Shown here: positions 1 through 11,200 of the stretch, in pieces
Numbering within the stretch: the first letter of the stretch is position 1
Layout: each line of letters opens with the position of its first letter
NCBI GenBank assembly: GCA_003254905.1
Contig: QANU01094673.1
Location: 27,296-91,295, forward strand
Source: Nissolia schottii
Taxonomy: Eukaryota > Streptophyta > Magnoliopsida > Fabales > Fabaceae
DNA: 64,000 nt
Direction of reading: 5' to 3'
The notes under the pieces: model-generated
The model's input: the letters and a program-made list of their open reading frames with translations, nothing else
The model's database searches: none
What the model was told of the DNA's origin: nothing
Translations under genes and position numbers: made by a program

Positions 1-107
1 TGAACCAATAAATATTTGCAAAACCACTCATTTACAATGGAATTAAGACCAAGAAGGGCTGGAATAAAATTTGAAATATACCACAATTTGGTTATACAAA
101 ATCACAC

Positions 108-1735
108 CTGTAAAGAGAGATAAGAGGCCCAAGTTATTTCTTGTTTGAGAGCAATTTCAGAATCCATCCTAAGGGTTTCATCTTCTGAATCCAAGTCTAT
201 CCATGAGTTAATTTTTCCTGAATAAGTGCAATAAATCATATTAGAAGCTTGTCACAGTTGAGAACCCAAGAAGGATATCATTCAGAGCTCAACATATTCA
301 ACATCTATGAAACATATAACAAGAAGACTAAATGCTTTCACAAATGGAAGTCAATAGAAAACATAACTGCAGAATACATTTTCAAGAAAGAAAGTATGTT
401 TCTGAGACAAACTGCAGAATATATTTTCAAGAAAAAAGAAAATAAAAGAAAAGAAAGATTACATAATTAGGAGTGCAATTATCTCGCCAACACAAAAGAG
501 GGAGTAAATCAAACCATGAATCAAAGGGGGAAAATTTACCTTCTCGTTAAGAAAGTAAAAGGAATTTTTATTTTCTTTTTTCTTATAAAAGGTGCTGCAA
601 TAATCAAGAGAGCATTATTTAAGTCGAATTTTGAAGCAAAGCTTAATTGAGAACCAAGTGCATTTTGCAACAATTCCTAGACTGTGGATTTCTTTGGAAA
701 GAGCAAAGGTAACTCATACCGAATATACTTTCATTCCATTCGGTTGGGAGAACTTTTAAGTCTGACCCAGAAACTAGCAGAATATTAGCAAATGGCTCGG
801 CATTATGCTTTTCCGATAAGCTGGATCCACCTGAATCAAAGTATAAAATCATTTCTTAATCATTTCTCAGTGTATGGCAAAGGAATTGTATGAGACCAAA
901 TTAATATTTATATGAAATGTCACATTAACAATATGTCCAAAGAATTCATACGAGCAATGCTAAGTTAAGTCTTTCAAACATTTTTCAATTCTTACAAAGA
1001 GAAACCAATTACTGAAACTTCAAAAGCCAACTAAACAGTCACACAATTATTAACTTATTAACGTAATTCATTTTACAGACAATTGATACCTAATTCTTTT
1101 TACAGACAATTGATAACAATACTACGTACATAAACATTCAAATTCCTTTTCACTCTATTGTTTAGCCTCAATATTCTTGAAAGGTAATGCTAACAACACT
1201 CCAAACTACAGCTCCACTGTTCAGCAGACCATAAAATCAAGAAACGCATACAAGAAACGCATATTAAGATCGACACCTACACCAATGCTCGTGATTTTAA
1301 CTGAATCTCTTTTTTTCTTTTTGTTCAGTTTGTGATTTTGTTTAAATCTAACAAGAAACTGCACTTACTTGAAGAATGTATACGAATGTAAACTGCAATA
1401 AATCATTTGATTAAATCATTAAAGTACAAAAAATGCATATAAACCATTATCATGAAAATGCACTGATTTCAAGAATGCAAAAAGAAAAAAAAACGAAGCG
1501 GCAACAAATTCTTCAACATGCAAACACAAAGCAAGCGAGAATGCAATTTCTGATTGAAAAGAAGTTAAAAAAACATAAATTGTTGAAGAAGACGAACCAG
1601 AGGAGCAACAAGGAAATCGAAGCGTCCAGCAGCGAGAAATGAGCGGATGAGTTGCACCATGTCATAGTCGAACTCGGCCTCCACGCCACACAACCGAGAA
1701 TCGCTGGAATCTCCTAACCTAAACCCGATAGTCAT
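108..1735 (-). pseudogene. PRMT5-like gene, exons 1-3 only (runs off left edge), frame conflict in exon 2
   Basis: Minus-strand exons resembling the 5' end of plant PRMT5: exon 1 at 1598-1735 (46 codons from ATG at 1735), exon 2 at 720-830, exon 3 at 108-217. Exon 1 carries the family motifs CGVEAEF and FDFLVAPL. Exon 2 carries VDPAYR and then, in another frame, GSDLKVLPTEW. Exon 3 reads [20 protein letters not shown], a strong PRMT5 match. Exon 2 is 111 bases, whereas the neighbouring copy has 115, so normal splicing of exon 1 to exon 2 reaches a stop. A weak donor 4 bases downstream (GTCTTC at 1593) would restore the frame. Later exons would lie left of the window. Intron and promoter sequence match the complete copy at 8288-17994, so this is a tandem duplicate. 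It is probably decaying, but a sequence error or alternative donor remains possible. Confidence 0.8.
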
Positions 1736-1872
1736 TTTCACCAGCGTTCAATTGTAGAACTCAGACAGAAGAATAGAGAACAAACAATAACAGAGAATAA
1801 AGTTCGAGAGAATAAGATAGAGAACGGAGAAGGTTCCGATTGTGAAAATGGCTACTCAGAGTAGAGTGCTAC

Positions 1873-1882
1873 TATTTATATA
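1873..1882 (-). promoter_or_regulatory. TATA box of the left PRMT5-like copy
   Basis: On the minus strand this reads TATATAAATA, about 140 bases upstream of the ATG at 1735. The surrounding block, including TAACGGCAGAAACT-type sequence further upstream, is shared with the promoter of the other PRMT5 copy near 18175. This supports a common duplicated promoter. Confidence 0.55.
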
Positions 1883-2037
1883 CAGTTTGACTTGATGCTG
1901 ACTGGTAACGGCAGAAACTGAATTCTAACTAAAGTTTGATGACTAAGCCCATACCTGTGCTACTTACGGTTATAAACTTATTCTTTGTTTGACCATTCGA
2001 TTGAAAATAAGTAAATAAAAGATTAAAGGGATAAATT

Positions 2038-2541
2038 CCCAATTTTGTCTATCTTAAATTTTTTCAGCCAGAGTTAGTCTTTAGTGTATTTTTTTTAAAT
2101 AGGTCAATTTAGTCTTTATTATTTTTTAAATTAGTCAATTTTATCTCTTTTAAAAAAATTTGACCGAAAATTATAAAAATTAAATAAGTTAATTCTTTCA
2201 TATGAATGATTTAGAACATAATGGAGAGACATGACATATTAAAGATCCACACAAAAAATGAAGTCGTTTTACACAAATAAGTGAAACTACATCATTTTGC
2301 ATCTAATATTCACAAAACGTGTGTGTGCACAATGAAAAACAACATTCATTGATGGGGTATGTTTACAAAAGATGAAAATGGGGCGTTTTAGTATTTACAT
2401 GGCAAAACACACAATGTTTTGCTAAAATTGATTGATTTGAAAAGTAATAAGGATTAAAGTGACAGGAAAATTTTAAAAGGGATGAAATGGTCAATATAAC
2501 AACTAAATTGGCCAAAAATTTAAGATAGATGAAATTGTCAA
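2038..2541. mobile_element. Non-autonomous MULE-type MITE with long terminal inverted repeats
   Basis: The left end (TTTTGTCTATCTTAAATTTT) recurs as its reverse complement at the right end near 2515-2541 (AAAATTTAAGATAGATGAAA). Homology continues inward through words of the type TTAGTCTTT, AATTTAGTC and GGTCAAT. There is no coding capacity. The right part of the foldback element at 3740-3800 carries related sequence, so the two are probably family members. Confidence 0.6.
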
Positions 2542-2569
2542 AGTTAAAAAAAAAAAAAAGAACTAATAA

Positions 2570-3855
2570 ATTAGAGGTTATTTAGTTCCTCTCGATTTTC
2601 ATTTCGGTCAACTTAGTCCTTGTTAATTTTCAAAGTACTCAAACCTGGGTCCCTTCAGTTAGAAGCAAGCAGCTTTGTCATTAAGCTACCAGCATTATTG
2701 TGATATAATGTTACAACAATTATATTTATTATATACTTAAATTGTGTTACTAATTAGTAACTCAATAGTTAAATTTAGTACATCAAGCAAAATAAACAAA
2801 CATCTTTACCACTAAGCTACCAATATTATTATATTATTTAACTGCAACCATTATATATATTTTATACTTGAATTGTATTACCGATGAGTTAAAAAAAAAT
2901 CAAACTTTTTATGAAAAAAAAGTAAAAATAAAAATTATAATAGGTTTAAAATAACTCTTATTATAATTTTTATTTGTACATTTTTTGCTTAAAAGTTTAT
3001 TTTTTTTAAGTTATCGGTAACACAATTCAAGTATAAAAAATATATATAGTCGCAATAAAATATTTAACAGGCTTAAAATAACTCTAATAAAGTATCATTA
3101 ATGAAAATTTTATTTTGTTGATAAAAAATTAATAAATTAAGCTTATTGTTAATATTTTCTTAAAAAAATATTAATAGGATAATCTGGATATTAATATATT
3201 AATATTATTAATAAGTTTAATTTATTAATTTTTCATTAAAAAAATAAAGTTTTTATTAATGACACTTTATTGGAGTTATTTTAAGTCTATTATAATTTTT
3301 ATTTATATTTTTTTATAAAAATTTGATTTTTTTTAACTGATTAGNTGGAGGTAATGATGTTTATTTATTTAGCTTGATGTATTAAATTTAATTTTTGAGT
3401 CACTAATTAGTAACATAATTTAAGTATATAATAAATATAATTGTTGTAACATTATATCACAATACTGTCTATAGCTTAGTGGCAAAGTTACTGAATTATT
3501 TTTAATAAAGGACATCAAAACGATGTCGTTTCACCTCATGTGTAAGGCACATGCCAATGAGGCTAACCCTGGTTAGTCTTACCTCTTGCAAAAGATGAAT
3601 TATTTTTTAATAAAGGACATCAAAACGACGCCATTTCACCTCATGTGCAAGGCACATGCCAATGACTCTGACGTGTCAGTTAACGTGCCACATCACTCCG
3701 TCTAGTGTCACGTCAGCAACAACCGTTAAGCAAACTATCGGAAGGACAAAATTGTCCAACTTTAAAAATTAAGACAGAAGAAATTGGCCAAAAAAATTAA
3801 TAGAAACCAAGTTGACCAAAATGAAAATCGAGAAACGTTGAATTGAGGGTTTTTC
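2570..3855. mobile_element. Foldback element: about 1.3-kb nested palindrome
   Basis: The outer arms (CTCGATTTTCATTTCGGTCA at about 2591; inverted near 3815-3832) enclose a second inverted pair (TGATATAATGTTACAACAAT at about 2700, inverted near 3445-3463). Inside these lie two further AT-rich palindromes, about 2820-3055 and 3060-3330. A 60-base segment with GGACATCAAAACGA is directly repeated at about 3508 and 3614. No ORF is present. A single N is at 3345. It is likely a foldback or MULE derivative built by nested insertions. Confidence 0.65.
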
Positions 3856-4041
3856 AAAAAAAAAAAAAGAATAGAGACTTACACAAGAAGGATTGAGTTA
3901 ATGGGCTCATAATCTTAGTCATGGGAATAATAATAAATGGTTAAGATTTAACTATGAAATAATAATATAATAATAATATATTTATATTTTAATACATTTT
4001 TATGTTCAAAATAATAACAAGAGTTAGGAAAGGTATGCACC

Positions 4042-4869
4042 TAGGGGTGGGAATAGGCCAGGCCGGCTGTCAGGGTGGTCTGGCCTGTTTGGCAAAGAGG
4101 CCATTTTAACTTAAGCCTGTCAGGCCGGCCTGTTTACTTACAAATACACATATGTTTACTAAAATATTAAAACTCATTTACCTTCCAGCAAAGTTTGAAC
4201 CCAAGACCTTCCCCATACTAAGTAACATGGTAACCACTAGACTAACATTACTTTTTGCATCATTCTATGTAATTATATTTATTAATATAATTTTATCATT
4301 TTAATTTTGCTTTTGCTTTTTAAAGTAAGTAACCCTAGACGGCTATATGCCTATTATCTCTCAAGACTCACATCTCTCAATAATTCTTGTGTTGTGAATT
4401 AATGTTGTGTTGAGAATAATTAATATTGTGTTGAGAATAATTCTTGTTTATTTGGTATTTTGATATTATTTGTCTTGTATGTTTTGGACGTAGATCGTAT
4501 TTGGATATTATTGGTATTGTAAGATGATTCATTATTCTTGTTGAATTTTATTTTATTGAGTGTGTAACAGGCCGTAATAACAGGCCGCAATAATAGGCCG
4601 CAATAACAGGCCGTGAATGTTATTTTATTGAGTGTGTAACAGGCCGCAATAACAGGCCGTAATAACAGGCCTCAATAACATGCCAAAAGTAGCAGCTTTT
4701 TTTTAATTATAAAAAAATCAGACAGGCCTATCAGGCTCCAAGCCAGGCCAGGCTAAAAAAAAGCCTACAACAGTTAACAGGCCAGGCCCAGGCCAGAAAT
4801 TTACGAAACAGGCCTGGCCTGTTAATGGTCCGGCCTGGCCTGGTCTGGTCTGGCCTGTTCCCACCCCTA
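4042..4869. mobile_element. hAT-type MITE with perfect 8-bp target site duplication
   Basis: The element starts TAGGGGTGGGAATAGGCCAG and ends GGCCTGTTCCCACCCCTA, an inverted repeat continuing as GGCC-rich sequence. It is flanked on both sides by TATGCACC (4034-4041 and 4870-4877), the 8-bp duplication expected of hAT. Inside is a tandem array of 13-bp CAGGCCGYAATAA units (4566-4680). There is also a tRNA-like pol III promoter pattern on the minus strand: A box TAGTCTAGTGG at 4234-4244 and B box GGGTTCAAACT near 4192-4203. It encodes no transposase. Confidence 0.85.
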
Positions 4870-4877
4870 TATGCACC

Positions 4878-6280
4878 CAAAAAATAGTTAATAAACGTGA
4901 AATAGAAAAAAGAAGGAAAGAGCATAGGGAAATGAGACACAGACTCAAGCTCAATAAACAACAATAAGGAATGCAAACACACTCAAGTTCAATGAACACA
5001 TAGAGATAGTGCGTAAATTAATTTTAATGAAATCTCGCCACTTAGTACATCTGTCTTTTTGCAATTGTAACTAACAATTAGAAGGGAAGAAAAGATATTG
5101 AAAGGGGAGAGAAAGACAGTGAGATTGTGGGGGCAGAGGAAGTCTCTGTACATAAGGGGTAAGGGCTACGCCAGGGAGCGAAGCTGTAGTAGTGAGGGGG
5201 GAGTGGAGGTGGGAGAAAGGGAAGGAGAGAAAAGAAATGATAATTTTATTACCTCGTTCTATTATAATATTGTAAGGATCATTTTGGTCACTAACTTGAC
5301 TTGGTCCAAGGAAGTATGCTCCTTTTGTTTTATCTAAACATATAAGAAATTGCATGTTTTAGTCCCTAACATTAGTGAGACTTTGTTAACTACTGACATG
5401 GCTAATATAGTGCTATGTCAGTAGTGTTGTGTAAGCAAAATAAACCTATTCGACCCACAACTTGTCCCATAACATGTTATTTGACATGAATTTACCCTGA
5501 AATCATGACTCACCCACTACTCAAAATCAGTTAATATAACAGGTTATGGCTCAAGTTGGAGTCAGGTTATGGGTTAGGTGAATTTATTTTAGTCACATGG
5601 CACTACTAATATGTGTAACACCTTGTTTTTTGTTAAACCTAAATGATGTATTTCCTGATGTGCAATAATCAGTATTTAACTGTTAATTAGCCATATTCCT
5701 TGGACCATATAGTCATAATTTATTAATTAGATAATAATATTCATTTAGTCACGTTGATTCCAAAACTTCTATTGGTTTGTCGATTGGAGTTACGGTTTAG
5801 AAGTTAGGATCAGGCTTGCGATCTGCGAGGCCCGCTCTATCTCTGTTTGGGGTCTCGAGAGACCATAGACCCATGTAGGACCCACTTTTCTATGTCTTGA
5901 AAATAACTTATTGTTTTCATCCCTATTCTACATAGAAAATTGGAAATTTTGCATTTTTTTGCTTTTTCTGACACACCTCGCATTGCATGTGTTCTTTCTA
6001 TGACATTGTACACTCCAATAAGCAACATTTTCCTCTCACTTTTCAGCCCCTTGGTTGTGCAACCCTCCCTCTCTTCTTCCTCTATTTTACTTCTACCCTC
6101 CCATGAGTTTTCCTTCAAGAAAAATGTATTTTCTTCCCACGAAAAGGTAGAGGGCTGATTTGGTTTGGTTGTTCTCTTAGGGTTTTCTATGTGTGCTTTT
6201 GTTTCTCGCTTTGTTTTTTTAGTTTTCTTGCAAGTACTAAGAGTTTTCATGAAATAGTTTTCTTGCAAAATGAGTTTTTC
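4878..6280. other. Intergenic DNA, no gene recognised
   Basis: Includes a purine-rich stretch at 5085-5240 whose open frames on both strands look like low complexity. The long minus-strand open frame at 5837-6424 overlaps the start of the repeat array and matches nothing known to me. Confidence 0.5.
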
Positions 6281-6284
6281 TAAC

Positions 6285-7620
6285 AAGGTAGGGTTTTGTG
6301 TGACTAAATTCGGCCAAGGAAGTTTTGAGGCCTTAGAGTTTTGTTTTGTGAGCTTTGATGAGATTCCTATGATCGATGGTTGTTCCAAACATAAACTATG
6401 ACATGAGTTTTTGGAACAAAACAAAAGGTGATGGATTGCAAGGTTGTCAAACTCGAGAGTTTAAGTAAACTCGATCGTGTAGTGACAGCAAACTCGAATC
6501 GTAAACTCGTATGAGTTTGCATACATAAAAAAATATGTTATAAGCAATATAATTAGGAACTAAACTTGATTAAATATTGTATTTATAATTGAAATTGAAT
6601 AATGTTATCTTTAAATTAAATTAATGAAAGAAATATCATAAAATACACCTTAATGCATGACACTTAGTGGTTATGTCATATTTTATTCAATATCTGTATT
6701 ATTTTATAATTCAATAAAACATAGCTCAATTATGATAAATATACGAAATTAGCTAAATGAACTCAATATATATTATCTAATAAGTATCTAACAAAGTTAC
6801 AAAATTTGTATATTTTGAGGTAAACTCGTAAACTACTAGATAGGTTTTAACTCGTAGTAGAATCGAAAGTTTACTTAAACTCGTACGAGTTTACCAAAAA
6901 AGAGTTTACATAAGTGTTAACTTGTTTTGTGTAGTAAAATCGTAAACTCATAAGAGTTTACGAGTTAACTCGAGAGTTTAACAACTATGATGAATTGTGT
7001 TTTTGTGAACAAAATTTGACCTTAGGGTTTTTTTGAGCTAGGGTTTTCATGGCTAAAGTTTATGAAGTTCAAATGATCCAAGGTGATTCCAAACATAAAC
7101 TATGATATGAGTTTTGGAATCCACCAAGAGGTGATGGACTTATAATTTCTCTAGTGTAAGTTTGGCCTCGTGACCATTTTGCACATTAGGGTTTTGTTTG
7201 TGAGCTGTGATGATGTTTAGATGATCCACGGATTATTCCAAGCATAAACTATGATAGGAGTTTATGGAATAAACCAAGATGTGATAAACTTGTGTTTCCA
7301 CTTTATGTAGATTCTGCCTTGTGGGGTTATTTTCATAAGAGTTTTGTTTGTTATAGTTTGATTGTGTTTAAGTGATCCATGGATGTCCCTAACATAAACT
7401 AGGATATGAGTTTTGGGGACAAACCAAGAGGTGATAAACTTGCATTCCTTTTAAGGGTTTCAGCCCATGTATGTTTGTTCCTTAGAACTTCGCTGATTGA
7501 GTAGTGATGAGGTCCATGTGATCCATGTTTGTTCCAAACACAAACTATGACATGAGATTTTAGAATGAACCAAATAGTGATGGGTTGTGTTTTCTTAAGG
7601 ATAGGTTTGATCATTTTAGG
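6285..7620. repeat. Tandem array of about five ~150-bp units, each with a hairpin
   Basis: The hairpin words of successive units are at 6380-6419, 7082-7125, 7233-7272, 7384-7421 and 7528-7570. Spacing is about 148-150 bases once the MITE inserted at 6441-6990 is discounted. Each unit has GATCCA(T/C)GG-like sequence, then an arm such as TTGTTCCAAAC, a loop with ATAAACTATGATATGAG, the opposing arm (GTTTTTGGAACAA), then a variant of AACCAAGAGGTGATGGACTTG. The arms differ between units but mostly keep pairing. The unit length is close to nucleosomal. No coding function is apparent. Confidence 0.7.
6441..6990 (+). mobile_element. MITE family A, copy 1
   Basis: The ends are imperfect inverted repeats (GGTTGTCAAACTCGAGAG at left; CTCGAGAGTTTAACAAC at right) made of repeated GTAAACTCGTACGAGTTTAC-like palindromes. 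Flanks TGATGGATTG and TGATGAATTG suggest a slightly diverged target duplication of 9-10 bp. The element sits inside the 150-bp tandem array. A second copy, inverted, is at about 19290-19797. Confidence 0.75.
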
Positions 7621-8287
7621 TTGATAAAATTAGGGTTTTAGTTTTTGAGAAATGTTAGTATTTTTTAAGTCGTTGAAAGATTTGAACCTTGGAGTGTTAA
7701 GAAAGTTTCATGAAAAATCAATCCCATGAGCCCATTTGTAGGTTCATATTTTCAGCCATGTAGATTCCTCTAGTTAGGAATGGTTTTCATGAAAATTGTT
7801 GTTTTCTAGCCTGTCAATGAACATTTTTTTATGTTGAAAGGTTTTTGAAAGGAATGAGTTTCGCATAAGTAAATGGTTAGTTGTGATTTTATAAGTGAGA
7901 GAAGATTGGAATAAGTGCACATGTAGAATACAAAATTTGAATAACAAATATACAACTTTCTCACATAAGCATAGTTCTCACTATACTCACATTTTCTCTC
8001 TCCATGGTGGATTCATGATTTTGTGAGAATTGTATCTTTGTTGTCCAAATTTTGTTATCCATATAACATTCTTATATTTATACAGTTATGCTCCAAAATC
8101 AAATAGCTAACGATATACTAACAAACAAACTAAAGCAATATTATTTACACAACTCATATAAGAGAATCAATCATCCCAAACGTCTATTTTGTACATTTTC
8201 CTAAAATGAATTAATTGAACCAGTAAGATGCTAGTTCCAAATATCAGTTTCTACGCAAACTTCGTCAAATATTCCAAGTAAATTCCA
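7621..8287. other. Intergenic DNA and likely 3' UTR of the PRMT5-like gene
   Basis: No gene recognised. The part just left of 8288 should include the minus-strand 3' UTR of the PRMT5-like gene. Confidence 0.4.
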
Positions 8288-11200
8288 CTAGAGCGACACC
8301 CAGTAGGAGCGACCATTACAATTGTGAATTGGCGTAGGAGAAGGAGATGAAACACACCACTCATACCAGATCTGTTTCACATTGCATGAAGAAGTTGAAA
8401 TCAATGGTATGAAAAGGAAAAATAAATGCAAGGACAAATATGATTGAATTCCGCAAATGATACAAAACCAACCTTTTTAGAATCAGAAAAGCGCCAGAAA
8501 TGTACTTCCATGGTAGAACCACGGTCCACACAAATAGGTGTCCGTAACGGAAAAAATATTGGAAACCTGTAGAAAAGATCAAATAAGATGTAGGGTAGTG
8601 AATACGAGTTGTATCCATTTATTTGTGATTTCATGCTACGCTTCAATTTTATTTGTTTTACTATTCTTTTGAAAATCACAGTAAAAAAAAGGGACAGAAT
8701 GATTCCTGAATGCATTACCACCTGTACACAGACTACAGACTTAGCCAAACAAAAGCTCAATCCAATCTATTCATTAATATAATGATTTTTAATATATTAG
8801 ATTTACTAAATTCAAATTTTACATTGGATGGCTCCAAGAGATCACCTATACCTCATCAAGTTTACCACAAAAATTCTCGGGTAAACACAAATTTAACGTA
8901 CACACAATAAAAGTGAGTCATACAACTTGTCTCATCAAGTGTTTTTGTATCCTATCAAGTGAGACTCACTTTTATTGAGTGTGCTTAAAGATGATATGTT
9001 AAATTTGTCTTCACTTAAAAAATTTCTCCATAATACTACAAAAATTAGTAAAAGACAAATCCACTGTCAGTATTCTTAAAATATTCAGTTTTTTACGCTA
9101 ACTATGACACTTTTTGTATTTTGGGGTTTCTTTTAATAGAATATATATTCTGATAAAATATTTTCAGCTTTTCGACTCTAACAAAACTTAAGTCCTTTCT
9201 TATTTCAAAGGAATAAAACTGGAAAAGGGGAACAAAGGTCAATACCAACTCCTCAAATCTGTTGTCGCTTTTGAAGGTTCAATTCCAAGATGAAAATTCT
9301 TGTAAAGAGTTGCATCAAAGTAGCCAGCGAATCCTATCATCAAAGTGCAAAGGGCCAGTATCAAAATAATAAACATCACATTATGTATGATCCAGCAAAA
9401 GTAATCTCTTTCCCCTGAAGAAGATGATGGACAATTGCCAGTAATTTCTGTATCCTTCAGAGGTCTCAACCACATTGATTTATTTGACAATACAGACAGA
9501 CAGGCAAAATTCCTAACAGTAGAAGTTGAAAATTGCAAAATGTTCAGAGCAAAATGAAATATTTTCATATGAATCATTTTCATGAAGACTTATTCAATCA
9601 AAAGTGGAAGAAACACCCAACATACCATGAACCATTGCAGGCCCAGTGTCATTAGGTATCACAAAATGCAACTTTGTATACCGCTGGTTGCTTTCTTTAT
9701 CAACGTGTTTTGGATGAGTAAAGGTGAAAACCTAAGCAAATAGATCAAAACCAAACAAATTAAACAGAAACTACCTAATATTACCCTTCTGAGGCGGAAA
9801 AGTAAGTCCTCCAATTAAATATGATCAAAACTATTAAGCAAGACATGAAGCTCAACAACAATAGAATGACAGAAAAGCAAGGAAAGCGAACTGAATGAGA
9901 AGGTACTAACTGGCTGAGACGGTGCAAGCCGGGCTATTCTGTGCATTTTCACAACACAAGCAGTTTCAAAATTTAAAATATCTTCACGTGACATTACCTG
10001 AAATATATCCACAAGCAAGTACAATGAAGCACTAAATTTCTGTAAATTTGCCAGGGGAGTACAAGAGACATACATCATTATATAACTTCGACGTTGTCAC
10101 TGGTTGGAGGAAACTTGTGTACCTGAAACCAGTAATTAAAAACAAACTAAAACAATAAAGAAAGATATCGAAAGTTAAAGTACATGGATTCATTAATGAT
10201 GAATGTTCAGCTGGCTGACCACCAATATCTGTAAATTCCATCTATTCTAGTTACATGAAGCAGTGCTCCTATACAGCACTCAATTTTTGGCAACAAATAG
10301 AAGTGAAACTACATGGCAAAAATCTATGCTCCTGATGCTGTCTCTAGCCGAAGTTGATGAAGGTAAATTTATTGCCAATTCCTATATTTCGAAAATTTCA
10401 TTGAAGTGCAATATTTTACAAAAATAAATAAGTAAAAGAAAGAAAAAGAAAAACCAAGGATGCTTAATATTTCAATTGTTCCTCCAGTTTCCCTAGGTAA
10501 GTGCAGCTATGCGAAAAACAAAGGAATTTTTAAAATGCTTAGATAAAATAATCCCCAAATGCTTCACTGAGCAAAATATGCAGAAATTCCTATGCAATCT
10601 CTGCTAGTTTCTCTCTCAAACATGTAACCCAAACGTATAACCTTTCATGATTCATTTTGAATGACTTGACAAACACTGGTGAATAACCCTTCAACAAAGA
10701 TAAATCAATAACATATAGAGTGAAAAGGAATTTTACATACGAAGAAGGTATTGAAATTCCATCTTCCTTTAGAAACCTCTGGGCTCTATCAAGGCATTCA
10801 GGAGACAGCTCATTGTCACCAAAAGAGCCTAGCAGTTCACTTACCTAAATTTATGAACAGCAATTAAAAACTACAATATAGAATAAAGTTAAGCAAGTGG
10901 CAAATTATCATAGTACACTTATACCAATATGTCAACTGTTTCAGGGGCATTCCAGTAACGCACATCACTTGAGACTATGGTAACATAATCATCCCATTGA
11001 TTTAACCTGATTAACTCCTGTTCCAACAAGTAAAATGTCATGCCTATGATGCTTCAGATGTTTCAAAATCTGCAAGCAATATAGTCATCGATAAAGTATT
11101 GGCGAAGAAAAGTAAATCAATTTTATAAGCAGAGCACTGAAACAACATAAAAGATGATGACAGAGACTTCATGAAAAATGCAAGAATGTAAACAAAATAC

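Noticed and set aside
4192-4244. tRNA gene on the minus strand
   Set aside because: A and B box words are present, but no acceptor stem or cloverleaf can be formed. It is a tRNA-derived or SINE-like relic within a MITE.
5837-6424. 195-codon minus-strand open frame
   Set aside because: It overlaps the first unit of the tandem array, has no recognisable domain and has no plausible promoter or homologue. It is best explained as chance in GC-richer sequence.
6285-7620. CRISPR-like reading of the regular repeats
   Set aside because: Units are degenerate, about 150 bp, in a plant nuclear context without cas genes; they are eukaryotic tandem repeats.
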